Program-made: the position numbers and the translations under genes
The notes under the pieces: generated by a model
What the model was told of the DNA's origin: nothing
Database searches by the model: none
What the model saw: only the letters and a program-made list of their open reading frames with translations
DNA from: Chrysemys picta bellii
Taxonomy: Eukaryota; Chordata; Testudines; Emydidae
Assembly: GCF_011386835.1 (NCBI RefSeq)
Contig: NC_088791.1
Span: 25,208,998 to 25,272,997, forward strand
Reading direction: 5' to 3'
Length of the DNA stretch: 64,000 nt
Shown: in pieces, positions 50,221 through 61,087 of the stretch
How the letters are laid out: every line of letters begins with the position of its first letter
Position numbering within the stretch: position 1 is the stretch's first letter

Positions 50221-50799
50221 CCTCAGGGGAGCGTTTTCCTCCCACCAAGGAGAGAACGAATACTCTACTCCAATGCTTCAACAGAAGCCCAAACTCCTAG
50301 TGAGGGAATTTTTTTTAAAGGAAAGAAAATAACAGGGATAAAAAAAACAAGACTAACTATATCTACTAAACCTAGAACTAGTGAGAAAACTATGCTATTA
50401 AGACTAAGCACAGAGGCACTGCTAGATGCTCCAACTCGAGCCAAAGGCGGTAGAGAAGAAACTCGGGGAGGGGGAGGGAGAGGGGGGAGGGTGTCGCACA
50501 GTGCCAGATAACTGCCTGAAGCACCTTGAGATGGGGACCAGGCATGTGCAACCAACTGGCACTGCTATCACAAATCTCCAATTACAAGAGCAGGGGTGCA
50601 CAAACACCTAAAGTGGAGCACCCACAGGGACATCACTCAAAGTAGTAGTGCTGGGATCCCCCCACCCCACTGTCCCTCACATAGGGGAACCAAACGAAGC
50701 AATTTAAAACGTAACTTTTATGCACACATGCATTCCCTCGTTTGGATTCCATGTAGAGACCATCGCTCGAAGAACAACTTTGCCTTAAACAAGCATATT

Positions 50800-51149
50800 T
50801 TTAAAACTTTTTAATGGTGGTGCTCAAGTTACTAACTAGTGAATTGTTTGTTTTTTGGTGAGAACACTAACAGTGTTAAATTTTTTGAGGGATTTCACAG
50901 AACTAGAATTTCACTGAGGTTTACATCCCTATAACATCTCTGAAGTAGACAATTACCATTATGAAAATAATGAAATATTTAAAATGATCAATAGTGGAGA
51001 AGTGCCTTCAAAGTGCAATAATTCATGTTACTGAAGTGTTTACAATAAATGTATTCACAGGTATCTATGACCTAAGCATTGTCAGAGGAAAAATATGAAT
51101 CAGTCAACCTTATTCATTACACTCCTTGATGTTTACTCTTTTCTAGTGT
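50800..51149. other. intron sequence, nothing recognised
   Basis: AT-rich stretch between the DIRS end and a Penelope-like fragment. Confidence 0.4.
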
Positions 51150-51260
51150 CAGAGAGGCAAGGTGGGTTAGGTAATATCTTTTATTGGACCAGCTTCTGAT
51201 GGTGAAACACACAAACTTTCAAGCTACACAGAGCTATTCTTCAGGTCTTTCCTAGCATGT
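51150..51260 (-). mobile_element. old Penelope-like 3' fragment
   Basis: Contains GCAAGGTGGGTTAGGTAATA, TCTTTTATTGGACCAGCTTC and ACACAGAGCTATTCTTCAGG, a tail type that differs from the younger copies at 3.7 and 40.7 kb but shares the order of an AAGCTTTC-like box after a TTTATT block. Confidence 0.6.
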
Positions 51261-52298
51261 TTACTATACAAATCATGAAACTTACCTTTTAGGTCTGATT
51301 AATTAATTACAAAGGAAAGTTATACCTGTAAGAATAGGCAGCAACAGCTTCCAGTCCTCTTTCTTGACCAGTGAGTTAGTATCGGTATGAATGCATCCAG
51401 TTGGCCTCACTAGCACTATTTCCCTTTCTAATGACACACAGTATTTCAGCTGCCCACATTCCTCAGGCCTATTCTGGCAGCGTCAGAAGACTACGAGAAA
51501 GCCACAGTTTGAGAGATCTATCTATTCTTTGCTCTGCCATTAAACTAAAGCACTACCCTTCTTTAGAACATATTTAGAGATTTTATCTTGATCTTTAACA
51601 TGACCTTAAATTACATGTTAAATGTTCCAAGGTATCAAAACTAATGTCCCCTTAACACTCTCTCTTTGCCTTAATGTCTGAGGGTAACACAGCAGCCCCA
51701 AAGTCAGAGATGCTTCATAGATTATGCCAGAAAGAGTGCTGCAGCAGTATTCCTTAAAGCTGATTCAGATACTCTCCTGGTGCTAAAATTTTAATCAACT
51801 TGTTCCAACAGAACAAAGCTATCTGTTACTGAAAGAGCAGCTGGTACCAGCTTAGTATCTAATCTTGTCAGTACACAGGAAACTCCCAGATCCAACAAGT
51901 TCTTTAGAAGGCAAAAATCAGCCTTGGCACTGACGACGTTTGGCAGCAGAAGGACTGCTTCTTTGAGCTGATGTAATTTTAGTACTCATTGAAGTCTTTA
52001 TACAGTGTAGTCACAAACCCAATCCATCTGGCACAGACTTCTTTGGTGCCAGGGCCACCCATGACTTGGCTGACTGATGCCAAAGATGGAGTGGAGAAGC
52101 TTTGTATATAATTCCCTTAAGCATAACAAAATTCTGCTATTTGCTTTCCTTTTATTTTGCCAAGTTCTGGACAAATTTGGCACTGATGCACAATATACTA
52201 CAAATTTAAAATAAAATTAAAAATTAAAAATGCATGTAAATATAATCCTAATTCCACCGTAATCTATGCAAACCTTACCTTTTGCTAAATAAATTTAC
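51261..52298. other. intron sequence, nothing recognised
   Basis: The segment around 51830-52180 contains GGTACCAG and GGCACTGA phrases reminiscent of antisense DIRS gag, but too weakly to annotate. No other feature. Confidence 0.35.
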
Positions 52299-52300
52299 TA

Positions 52301-52488
52301 CACCTCTACCTCGATGTAACGCTGTCCTCGGGAGCCAAAAAATCTTACCGTGTTATAGGTGAAACCGCGTTCTATCGAACTTGCTTTGATCCACCGGAGT
52401 GTGCAGCCCCGCCCCCCAGGAGCACTGCTTTACCACATTATATCCGAATTCGTATTATATCGGGTCGCGTTATATCGAGGTAGAGGTG
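52301..52488. mobile_element. TcMar-type MITE, copy 2
   Basis: 188 bp with ends CACCTCTACCTCGATGTAAC and TTATATCGAGGTAGAGGTG, flanked by TA (52299-52300 and 52489-52490). It is oriented opposite to the 8786 copy and shares the AAGCAGTGCTC/GATCCACC centre. Confidence 0.92.
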
Positions 52489-53402
52489 TATTAAAAACTT
52501 GAAAGAGAGCATTGTGACATAGCTAGGGCCCAAAACGTGTTCCCATCTTTCTCCTAAACGTCATTCAACACCCTGTGTTTCAAGTGTACATTCTTGAAAT
52601 TTCTAGACATTTGATACTCTTCATAACACATTCACTTTAAAAAAAAAAAAAAAAAACAGCAAAAAGGGGAGATTTAAAACGAATGAAGTTTTAAAAGAGT
52701 TTTCCTGATCCTCAAAAGATACATTAATCAGTCAATATCAAGAGCTGGATTCTTCCAGTTTCAGAATGGAGCAGAAGGGGTCACTGGCATGAAAGGATTA
52801 TGATGAAACTATTTAGAAAGGAGATACTTATATTTAAAAAATCCCACTAATACAAAGTTATGGTCAAGTACTCAGACACTATGAAACTGAAAAAAAATTG
52901 AAGTTTGCCCTCACAATACTTCCAATGTTGTCAACTCTAACCATTTTATCAGGAGTCCAATTATGCCGAGTGTTTTTCATGACTGAATACTGATCTTGCA
53001 ATCTTAACTCTACATTAAGGTTACATTCTTGCATTTAAATTCCCCAGGCATTTAAGAACAAAGAAAATCTAGAGAAGCTGCTGAGCATCTTGTAAATTCC
53101 TTGCACCGTGCCAATTCAACTTGCTCGCCAAAAGATCACCATCAACTTGAAAATTATGCCTGTCTAAAATTTTTGTATCTATTAGTTAACAAAAATAAGT
53201 GAAAAACTGTCAAAGTTTGTGTATTTCACAACCAAATTAGCAATAGGTCAAATGCGGTTTTCTCTTTGAGGACCATTAATTTCCTCCTTGCTAAAAAAGA
53301 CATTAAAAAGAGTGGAACCGATTTTTTTTTTGGTAAGTAATGGAGAACAAAACCAAGAAAAACTGAAAAAGGTGCTCAGGTGGACATGGGAATTGTTTAA
53401 AA

Positions 53403-54223
53403 CAGGGTGGATTTGATTTAAATCACTGGTCAGGAAGACTCGATTTAATCATGGATTTCTACATAAAAGTGCATTCTTGTTGGTTGTTATAACCTTAATA
53501 CACATTCTTCATACCTCAGAGATAGATGTAGGTTTCATTTTTAGAAGGTACACACTATAAATGCCTGCCCTGTCCCCGGCCCCAAGCTATTCCCACAAAC
53601 GCTGCGGCCCCTGGGAGAGGAGGGGCAGAGGGCTCTGCGTGCACTGCCCTTGCCACGCCTCCAGGTACTTCCCCCAAAGCTTCCATTGGCCGCAATTCCC
53701 TGTTCCTGACCAATGGGATCTGCGGGGGGCGGTGCCTGGAGGCAAGGGAAACGCACAGAGCCCTGTGCCCTCCTGCCTGGGGGCCACAGGTACATGGTGC
53801 CGGTGGCGCCGTGGGCCGGATCCAAAGCCCTGAGGGGCCAGATCCGGCCCGCGGGACGTAGTTTGCCCACCTCTGTTCTAGACTGAGCACTGAGTCCCAT
53901 TGGGTAGACAGAAAGATTAACCTAAATCTATACAGAAGCTCCTGGAACCCCATAAGATTGGGTCCCTAAAACATGAACTATTGGAACTAATTTACAAAAA
54001 ACTTTTCTTAAGCATTACATGAATATATTGTTTCATACTATAGAATTAGAATTTATAATCCCTATTCCATGATGAGGTATCTTTGAGCTATAATGTGTCT
54101 ATCTTTAGATAGGTTTTTTTTCCCCTCAAAAAGCATTTTATCAAAAAAATCTGATTCAAATATAAAAAATCCAATTTTTTTTATTTTTATTTTTTTAAAT
54201 ATCATTGATTTTTATCCACCCTG
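53403..54223. mobile_element. hAT-type MITE containing a second hAT fragment
   Basis: Ends CAGGGTGGATTTGATTTAAA and GATTTTTATCCACCCTG are inverted. The 8-bp duplication GTTTAAAA is exact at 53395-53402 and 54224-54231. The AT-rich element is interrupted by a GC-rich stretch (about 53560-53872) ending CAAACTACGT-type sequence read as GTTTGCCCACCTCTG, the right end of the same family as 296-1040. The left end of that inner piece is not visible. Confidence 0.88.
53560..53872. mobile_element. GC-rich hAT MITE 3' part, nested
   Basis: Ends with TAGTTTGCCCACCTCTG at about 53856-53872, matching the right end of the 296-1040 element, and contains GATCCGGCCCGCGGGACG just before it. The left end lacks the inverse repeat, so it is 5'-deleted. 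Overlapping 119-132 codon frames are GC-rich artefacts. Confidence 0.7.
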
Positions 54224-54814
54224 GTTTAAAATAAGTTGACCGTGTTTCTCAAGTTTCTCAGACTTTTCAAGAGGAAATGTTTCTCTGCAGGTACTCACCT
54301 ATTCAAGTTGGGGTATGTGAATTCAGTGTATTAGTATACACATGCAGACTTAAGGACATGTTCTGACAAGCTACATATGCAATTTTGAAAGGGTTCTCTT
54401 AAGTAAAACCAATTGTTTCCTCTCCTCCTCAAAGCAAAAGCATTTGTTTTCAAAGTTGCATCAATGTCAACTCTCCTGTTCAAACTTCCGGCATTTTTAT
54501 TTTAACTTCCATCTTTTTAAAAAAGAAAAATACTGATTAGGTCTCCTCATGCATATACCTTTTTCAAAGTTCAAAATCAGCTGAACTAATTTTGCAGAAA
54601 CTTTCTGGGAAAGTCACTTTTGAGCAGAAAGAAAAGCAATAAAATCACTATTTAAAGATAAATATTTCAGAAAGAGGAACATATGAAAAACATATTAGCA
54701 ATTAAATTTAAGCGTGAATTGTAAGCTCCCATGCTATTTTATAAACCTCAAGTAGTGTGGGTCAGACTTAAAATTCTTATGAGTAAGGAAATTCTGACTT
54801 AGTCATAACAGATC

Positions 54815-54915
54815 ATGGAAAAAGTGACAAACAGTCCTGTGACACCTTATAGACTAACATATTGGAGCATAAGCTTTCGTGGGTGAATACCCACTTCATC
54901 AGATGCATGTCATGT
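54815..54915 (-). mobile_element. Penelope-like 3' fragment
   Basis: Contains CACCTTATAGACTAACATAT, then GCATAAGCTTTCGTGGGTGA and ACCCACTTCATCAGATGCAT. These are the same three boxes, in the same order, as in the younger copies. About 100 bp. Confidence 0.8.
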
Positions 54916-55446
54916 TAACAGATCATGTTATGATCCTTTTCCAGATCACTACTACAGACAAGAGCTCACATGCATTCTCCCTAGACACAGAATACATTTA
55001 TTGTAACAATATAGAGGGTATGAATTTTAACACACTTAAGCACATAAATAACTTTAATCATCTGAGCAGCTCAATTTCAGCCAATGGGACTGATCATATG
55101 AATAAAGTTACTCATAAGTGTGTGCAGGGCTCATAGGTAATATGGACAGTTGATAGTGACCCTATAACAGAGTAATTTACTCCTTTAAGGCCCAGGAGCC
55201 TGGAGTCAGCAACCCTGTTCGATTATCAGACCCACTTGGGAAGGAGTCAGTGATGCCTATAAAGGGCTGAAAGAGCTAAGCTGGAGGAGAGCTGCAGAAA
55301 GGAGATTGACTCCTGTGACTGGTCCTGGAGCAGAGAGAGATATCCAGTGACAGGCCTCTGGGCCCCTACACTAGGCATGTGAATAGTTTTGTATTACTTT
55401 GAAAGCCTTTTGGTTTAAATTAATAAACCATACCATTCATACTTAG

Positions 55447-55620
55447 CAAAAAGAACAGGAGTACTTGTGGCACCTTAGAGACTAACAAATTTATTTGAGC
55501 ATAAGCTTTCGTGGGCTACAGCCCACTTCATTGGATGCATAGACTGGAACATACAGCAAGAAGATATTTACACATACAGAGAACATGAAAAGGTGATAGT
55601 AGCCATACCAACTGTAAGGT
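55447..55620 (-). mobile_element. Penelope-like 3' fragment
   Basis: Contains AGAACAGGAGTACTTGTGGC, ACTAACAAATTTATT, GCATAAGCTTTCGTGGGCTA and CCACTTCATTGGATGCATAG, matching one arm of 3729-4085. Unlike that copy it is a single arm without an inverted partner. Confidence 0.85.
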
Positions 55621-56014
55621 TGCCTAATTCTTTCCATTAAAAAAAAGGTCACAAAATGAACATTCTGTTCTCTACAGAAGGCCTTTGAAATTCAGCTGGG
55701 AGAAGAATCCTGGGGGGGTCAAAAAAGAGCCTTGTCTTCATCCATGAAATTCCATTCAAGAATAGCTAAGTTTTAAACTGTTAAAATTGCCACTTCCCTT
55801 CTATCTCTTATGACATTAGCAAAATTTTGGCAGCATGCCAAAACAGCTGAACACAAACATGGTCCCATGCCATTACCAAAGTAACAGCAGCACAACACAC
55901 GCTACACTGGGAACACCAAGAACAAACTGTGTTTCCAGGACGAGGAAAGAAAGAGCTGGTTCATGCTTCCCCCAACAACTCTTCTCCCCACCCAAATCCA
56001 AAAGCCCATCTCTC

Positions 56015-56146
56015 CAGTGGCTTAATTTGTAATGAAAGAGGTGCCGGGGCTCAAGCAATTTTTGTACTTTCATAACCGAAGTGGCTAGTGGTGCCAGGGC
56101 TATGAAATGCCAAACCTAACGGTGCCAGGGCACAAATTAAGCCCTG
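56015..56146. mobile_element. hAT-type MITE, 132 bp
   Basis: Ends CAGTGGCTTAATTTGT and ACAAATTAAGCCCTG are inverted. The flanks CATCTCTC (56007-56014) and CACCTCTC (56147-56154) are an 8-bp target duplication with one mismatch. GGTGCC(A/G)GGGC is repeated inside. Confidence 0.85.
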
Positions 56147-56794
56147 CACCTCTCCTTCTGGGACCACCATATGAGGAAGAAGCTTACCCCTGCCTCTCAG
56201 TATAGAGGAAAAAGGAAGGTAAGCCAGGTGCCCCTAAACAAGGCCCAAGACATGGCCCTACTGATCCCTCTCCTCTCTAGGGTACCACATGGAGCAGGAG
56301 TTCTCCCCTCATCCCCCAGTCTTCTGGGGAAGAAGAAAAACAGGCAAGCAAACTCCCTGACACCACTCCCAGAACAAGCAAAGCTCTAACCCCAGCAGCC
56401 CATTCCCGCCACCCCGGGATAACAGCTTTCTGCAGAAGATCCTGTATTTCAATTGGCAGAATTCCATGCTGAAGGAAGCCTCAGGGTTTAAAGCTTGAAG
56501 ATGATGCAATGGGGGGTGGGGGGGATGTTATGGTTGCACTGAATATAATTTTTTCCTTTAAGTAGAGGCTAGGAAATAAACCACATTAAAGATTGTTATT
56601 TAAATATATTTTATGTTGCCAAGTCAAGCACTTGAAAATCTTCAACATAGGGAATGAGGCATCTATGCAATGGCTGTTTTTATCTTCATCATTCAGTGTG
56701 TGACCCCTGCTTTATTTAATGAAAATTATCCAGATTTTGGACTGAATACAGAATTATTTCCTTGTTGTCTTTTCTAGGGCTTTCACATATTAAT

Positions 56795-56915
56795 GACTTT
56801 ATCTCCCCAGTGAGATAACAGTATTATTCTCCCCATTTTACAGATGACCAAATTGAGAGGTTTGCCTGAGGCTATCTCAGGGCCTCCTCCTGATTCCCAA
56901 CCCTGTTGTCATTTG
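56795..56915 (-). repeat. MIR-like SINE fragment
   Basis: TTATTCTCCCCATTTTACAG, ATGACCAAATTGAGAGG and TTGCCTGAGGCTA correspond, on the minus strand, to the MIR core and its downstream part. Old and diverged. Confidence 0.55.
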
Positions 56916-56923
56916 TTCAGCTA

Positions 56924-58448
56924 CACCTCTACCCTGATATAACGCGACCCAATATAACACGGGTTTGCATACAAGGCGGTAAAGCTCTGACACAGTACTC
57001 TGAGCAGCGTGTTAAGGGTGCCGGGCCAGGCCGGGGGGTTGGATAAGGGGCAGAGGGTCTCAGGGGCGGTCAGAGGCTCCCCCCCCCCCCAGGGCCTGCG
57101 AGGCAGGAGCTGTGGGGGGGGCACTTTTGGGGGCCCCGCAGTCCCAGAGTGGCCCTGGGGATTAGCAGGGGGCCGGGAGAAGCCCACTCCGCTTCCCTCG
57201 CCCTGGCCCCAGCCGTATTGCTCGGGGCAGGGGGCTTGGGGGAAGGGATCTCCCCCGCACTCATCGGCAGCAGCGGAAGCAGAGCAGCCTGGCCCCAGCC
57301 CGCGCCACTCTGCTAGGGTTACCATACGTCCTCTTTTTCCCGGACATGACTGCCGAAAAGCCGGACATGTCTGGGAAAATGGCGGCTCTGCTCCTCCCCT
57401 GACTCTTCGGCTCTGTTTAAGAGCCGAGCTGCCCGAGTGCTACGGGCTTCAGGCAGCCCCCTTGCCTCCGGACCCTGCGCCGCCGGAGCCCGGGAGGGGA
57501 AGTGCCCGGCTGGGGGCGCAGGGTCCGGAGGCATATGGGCTGCCCAAAGCCCGAGCGCTACCGGCTTCACGGTTTGCCAGGCAGCCTCCAGACCCTGCGC
57601 CCCCGGCTGGGCGCTTCCCCTCCCGGGCTCCAGCTGCGCTGGGGAAGCGCCGACCGGGGGCGCAGGGTCTGGGGGCTGCCCGGCAAACCGTGAAGCCAGT
57701 AGCGCTCGGGCAGCCCTTTCCGCATGGCTGGGAGTGGGAGGAGGGGGCGGAGTTAGGGCGGGGAAGGGGCGGAGTTGGGTCGGGGCCAGTGGTGGGGGAA
57801 TGGGCGGGGCCAGGGCCCGTGGAGGATCCTCTTTTTTTATTTATTAGATACGGTAACCCTACACTCTGCCAGCTCCCAGCCACGGCGCTCCGCTTCCTGC
57901 CACAGGTGAGTGCGGGGGGGCGTCTTTTCACCAACCTTCCCACACTCACCGGCAGCGGGAAGCAGAGCAGCCCACCCCAGGCAGCTCCACTCTGCCAGCT
58001 CCCAGCCACGGTGCTCCGCTTCCTGCCGCAGGTGAGTGGCAACTCCCCAACTCCCCCGCAGCGACATGGCTGGGGCCGGGGCAAGGAAAGTGGAGCAGGC
58101 TAGGGCCGTGTCACTCCACTTTCCGCCGCAGATGAGTGCGGGGGGCATCCTTTCCCCAACCTCCCCGCACTCACCGATGGCAGGAAGCGGAGCGCCGCAG
58201 CTGGGAGGTGGCGGAGTGGAGCAGGCTGGGGCTGGGCTACACTGCTTCCCGCCGCTGCCAGTGAGTCTGTCAGGGGGTGAGGGGTGTGGCTAGGGGACAG
58301 GGAGCAGGGGGGTTGGGGGTCTCTGAAGGGGGTGGTCAGGGAACAAGGAACAGGGAGGGCCAAAGCAAGTTCGATATAACACGGTCTCACCTATAACACG
58401 GTGAGATTTTTTGTCTCCAGAGGACCGCGTTATATTGGGGTAGAGGTG
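56924..58448. mobile_element. TcMar-type element, long GC-rich copy
   Basis: Left end CACCTCTACCCTGATATAAC and right end GTTATATTGGGGTAGAGGTG match the short MITEs at 8786 and 52301, with TA on the left and CA on the right. Instead of the short G-rich centre it has about 1.3 kb of GC- and CpG-rich DNA. This includes imperfect repeats of CGCTCCGCTTCCTGCC(A/G)CAGGTGAGTG at about 57886-57914 and 58013-58035. A hAT element (57314-57861) is nested inside. Long open frames (up to 364 codons) are a result of the GC content. Confidence 0.75.
57314..57861. mobile_element. hAT-type element nested in the TcMar copy
   Basis: Ends TAGGGTTACCATACGTCC and TACGGTAACCCTA are inverted. The 8-bp target duplication CACTCTGC is exact at 57306-57313 and 57862-57869. 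548 bp, GC-rich, with a TTTTTTTATTTATT run near the right end. No transposase domain. It is younger than the element around it. Confidence 0.92.
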
Positions 58449-58866
58449 CATTTTACTGCCAGAAGAGCTGAGCGTGCACAGCTTCCACTGACTTTAGTTG
58501 CAGTTGCGAGGACTCATCACTTCCTCACAGCAGGCCCAGGAACATAATATTAACATGAAAATAAAGTATTGCTGTGTGCCGTTCACCTGTCTTAACCAGA
58601 CCATCCTCTCTTTCAACAGTTCCTTACCTCATTCCTTATATAGCTTCCAACTTCTAGAGCAAATGAGGCAGAGATCCTACCAACAGCTTAATTTCACAAC
58701 ACAATTCTAAATCATTCCCTGAACACCATCCGTCCTGATCTCTGAATGGCCAGGGTGCAGTGGGAAAAAAAAAATAGGGGGTCATCATGGAAAGACTATC
58801 ATAAAGCATACCATAAGATGACTGAATTAATGTTACATGGGAAACAAATAAAAATATTATCTAAAC

Positions 58867-59176
58867 CGGGGTAGGCAATCTATGGCACGCATGCCGAAGG
58901 CGGCACGCAAGCTGATTTTCAGTGGCACTCACACTGCCCGGGTCCTGGCCACCATTCCGGGGGGCTCTGCATTTTAATTTAATTTTAAATGAAGCTTCTT
59001 AAACATTTTAAAAACCTTATTTACTTTACATACAACAATAGTTTAGTTATATATTATAGACTTATAGAACGAGACCTTCTAAAAACGTTAAAATGTATTA
59101 CTGGCACGCAAAATCTTAAATTAGAGTAAATAAATGAAGACTTGGCACACCACTTCTGAAAGGTTGCTGACCCCTG
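58867..59176. mobile_element. hAT-type MITE, 310 bp
   Basis: Ends CGGGGTAGGCAATCTATGGC and AGGTTGCTGACCCCTG are imperfectly inverted. The flanks ATCTAAAC (58859-58866) and ATCTAAAA (59177-59184) are an 8-bp duplication with one mismatch. The interior is AT-rich. Confidence 0.85.
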
Positions 59177-59184
59177 ATCTAAAA

Positions 59185-60679
59185 CTTTCAAGTCCATGAC
59201 TTTACAACCTAAATAATATTTTAATAGGTGGGTGTTTGGTATGTAATTTTATCTTAGAGTGTTCAGACTCAAAGGTTTACAGACTTGTAAAGAGAGACTG
59301 CAACTAGTACCAGAGGGGGGAAAAACAACCCTAAAGCTTCAATCTATTTGTCAGTAATTCTTCCATTAGTTTTCCCTACAACAAAAGGTTCCTGCACTTT
59401 TAAATTTAAATGTTTTATTTTATTTCTTCTAGCAAAGACCTAAATAATGGGGGACAGGGATAACTAAAGATCACTGAAGTAGTCTTCATTCATTAGTGTG
59501 CTTTGAAAACATTTTACAATAAAATGTGTTTTAATATCATCAAAACTACATTATAAATAGCATCTAATTTAGTTATCAAGGTTTTAGATTTGCGTTTTCA
59601 ATGTCATGTTATCCACAATTGTAAAGGTTCAACACAATACTGCAATGAAAACATTAACTATTCCGTATCTTGTATGTAGGATAGTGAACCATGCTACTAA
59701 AACTGTAAACTGCTGTCACCCTGCTCATAAAAATGAGATGTGCATTCTCATTAGGCTATCCCAAGTAAACAAAAAATATTAAGAGTTGCTGATTTACAAA
59801 CAAATGAGGGTTTTTTTAAAATCCATAACAAAAAACCCCTAAAAAAGGTACTTTTCATTAGAGCCTAATTATAGTACATATATAACGCATGTTACTTTAA
59901 AAAAAGATTCCTGCTTTAAATCCTAGCATCACAGCACTGAAATCATGAATTCTAGCCCTGTGCCGCTTTATAACTGAAAAGCAGTTCAACTTATAAAGTA
60001 TATTAAAAAATTGTGGGAGACTAAGTCATGAATGATACAGTTTGAAATTGCTGAGATTGTAAAACCAAAATACAGAGCAACATTTAGCAGTTTTCATGTA
60101 CATTAATGGAACAGTTTAACAAATCCTAGAAACACAATTGTGGATATATAATGGATAATTAAAAAAAAAAATCTGGTCAACTTTTATCAGTACAAATAAA
60201 AGAAATTTTAAAATTTGAATATTCTGGAAAGCATAGCCATTAACTGACGAGTGAAAAGATAAATGAAATCTTTACTTTCAGCCTTGCAGTTTGCTTTTCC
60301 ATCAAATAGTGTTATTTCAATACTTTTAAAAGTATGAGAAAGTGACTTAAGTACTACATAAACTGAACATTCTCCTATACACCAATGCTTTAGTCTACAA
60401 CCAATAAATGAAAACTTTCCTTCAAAACTACATTTTCCCTTTAAGGAAAAAAAAGAAGCAGCCCAAAAGGAATCAAAACACACTTTTAATATATGTTTAA
60501 TCAATCATTTTTGGGAAAATAGTTTGAGCTACTCATTTCCAGACACTACACAAATCAACACTTCAAGAAAAAAAAAATGTAAAAAAGACAAAACAAAAAC
60601 CCAATCACCACCAAAATCCCCCTTCCTTTCTTTTATCACTACCACCAGCACCAACACATATTTTAACTGAAAAGCTTAC
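59185..60679. other. AT-rich intron sequence next to the PHTF2 start exon
   Basis: Immediately downstream, in transcript direction, of the PHTF2 start-codon exon. AT-rich, no repeat recognised. The 98-codon minus-strand frame at 60208-60504 has no family resemblance and no splice context. Confidence 0.5.
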
Positions 60680-60759
60680 CTTCTTCTGATACCAGACTAT
60701 AGCATCTGTTACTTTTGACGCCATTTATTCTACTGCATTCGCACGGTAGTCATTTTAGG
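60680..60759 (-). CDS. PHTF2: PHTF2 start-codon exon (5' UTR + residues 1-15)
   Basis: On the minus strand an acceptor TTTCTTTCAACAG (AG at 60760-60761) precedes 35 nt of UTR, then ATG at 60724-60722 and 15 codons, MASKVTDAIVWYQKK, to 60680. The donor is GTAAGC (60679 downward), in phase 0. The sequence is the PHTF2 N-terminus; PHTF1 starts MASNERDAISWYQKK. The start has T at -3 and G at +4, a weak-to-moderate context. Because a good acceptor lies just upstream, transcription must begin in at least one further, non-coding exon beyond the window. The exon carries a 7-codon uORF. Confidence 0.93.
60730..60753 (-). promoter_or_regulatory. PHTF2: short uORF upstream of the PHTF2 start
   Basis: On the minus strand, ATG at 60753-60751 begins a 7-codon frame (MTTVRMQ) ending in TAG at 60732-60730, five bases before the PHTF2 ATG. 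A second in-frame ATG (60738-60736) lies within it. The first ATG has A at -3. If translated it would favour reinitiation or leaky scanning at the main start. Its effect is inference. Confidence 0.55.
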
Positions 60760-61039
60760 CTGTTGAAAGAAAGACAAATTTTACTTCCACCTTCCAAGAA
60801 AAGACTGATCAACAGGCATGTAAACTACTCTAGTTACCTGCAGAGTAAAATGGTCTACAGGTATACTTACATTACATCTTGCCTCGTTATTTTAGTGATA
60901 AGTTTTCCCCAGCTAAACAAAAATCTGCTGCCATACTAAGGAGACAGAAGTTTCTATTATAACAGCTTTCTCCACCCTGTAAAATAATGCATACCTGGCA
61001 AACAAAGTAAGCTTTACTGCCCAGCTAAGTCTCATAGGA

Positions 61040-61052
61040 TATATCTACACTG

Positions 61053-61087
<35 letters not shown>

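Larger units (their letters stand above)
46610..50650 (-). mobile_element. DIRS-type retrotransposon with both inverted termini
   Basis: The left end (46613-46693, GTGGGTGCTCCACTTTAGGT and ATTGGAGATTTGT) is answered in inverse at the right end (50566-50645, ACAAATCTCCAATTAC and ACCTAAAGTGGAGCACCCAC), giving inverted terminal repeats of about 80 bp, a DIRS hallmark. Between them, in minus-strand order, are gag-like, RT, RNase H and tyrosine recombinase remnants. Length is about 4 kb, so some internal sequence has been lost. It also contains 92 bp shared with the 42-kb element. Confidence 0.78.

Noticed and set aside
57009..58103. A 364-codon plus-strand open frame
   Set aside because: It lies in the GC-rich TcMar cargo, runs across a nested hAT with target duplication, and has no domain, splice context or conserved motif. 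Long frames on both strands here come from low stop-codon frequency in GC-rich DNA.
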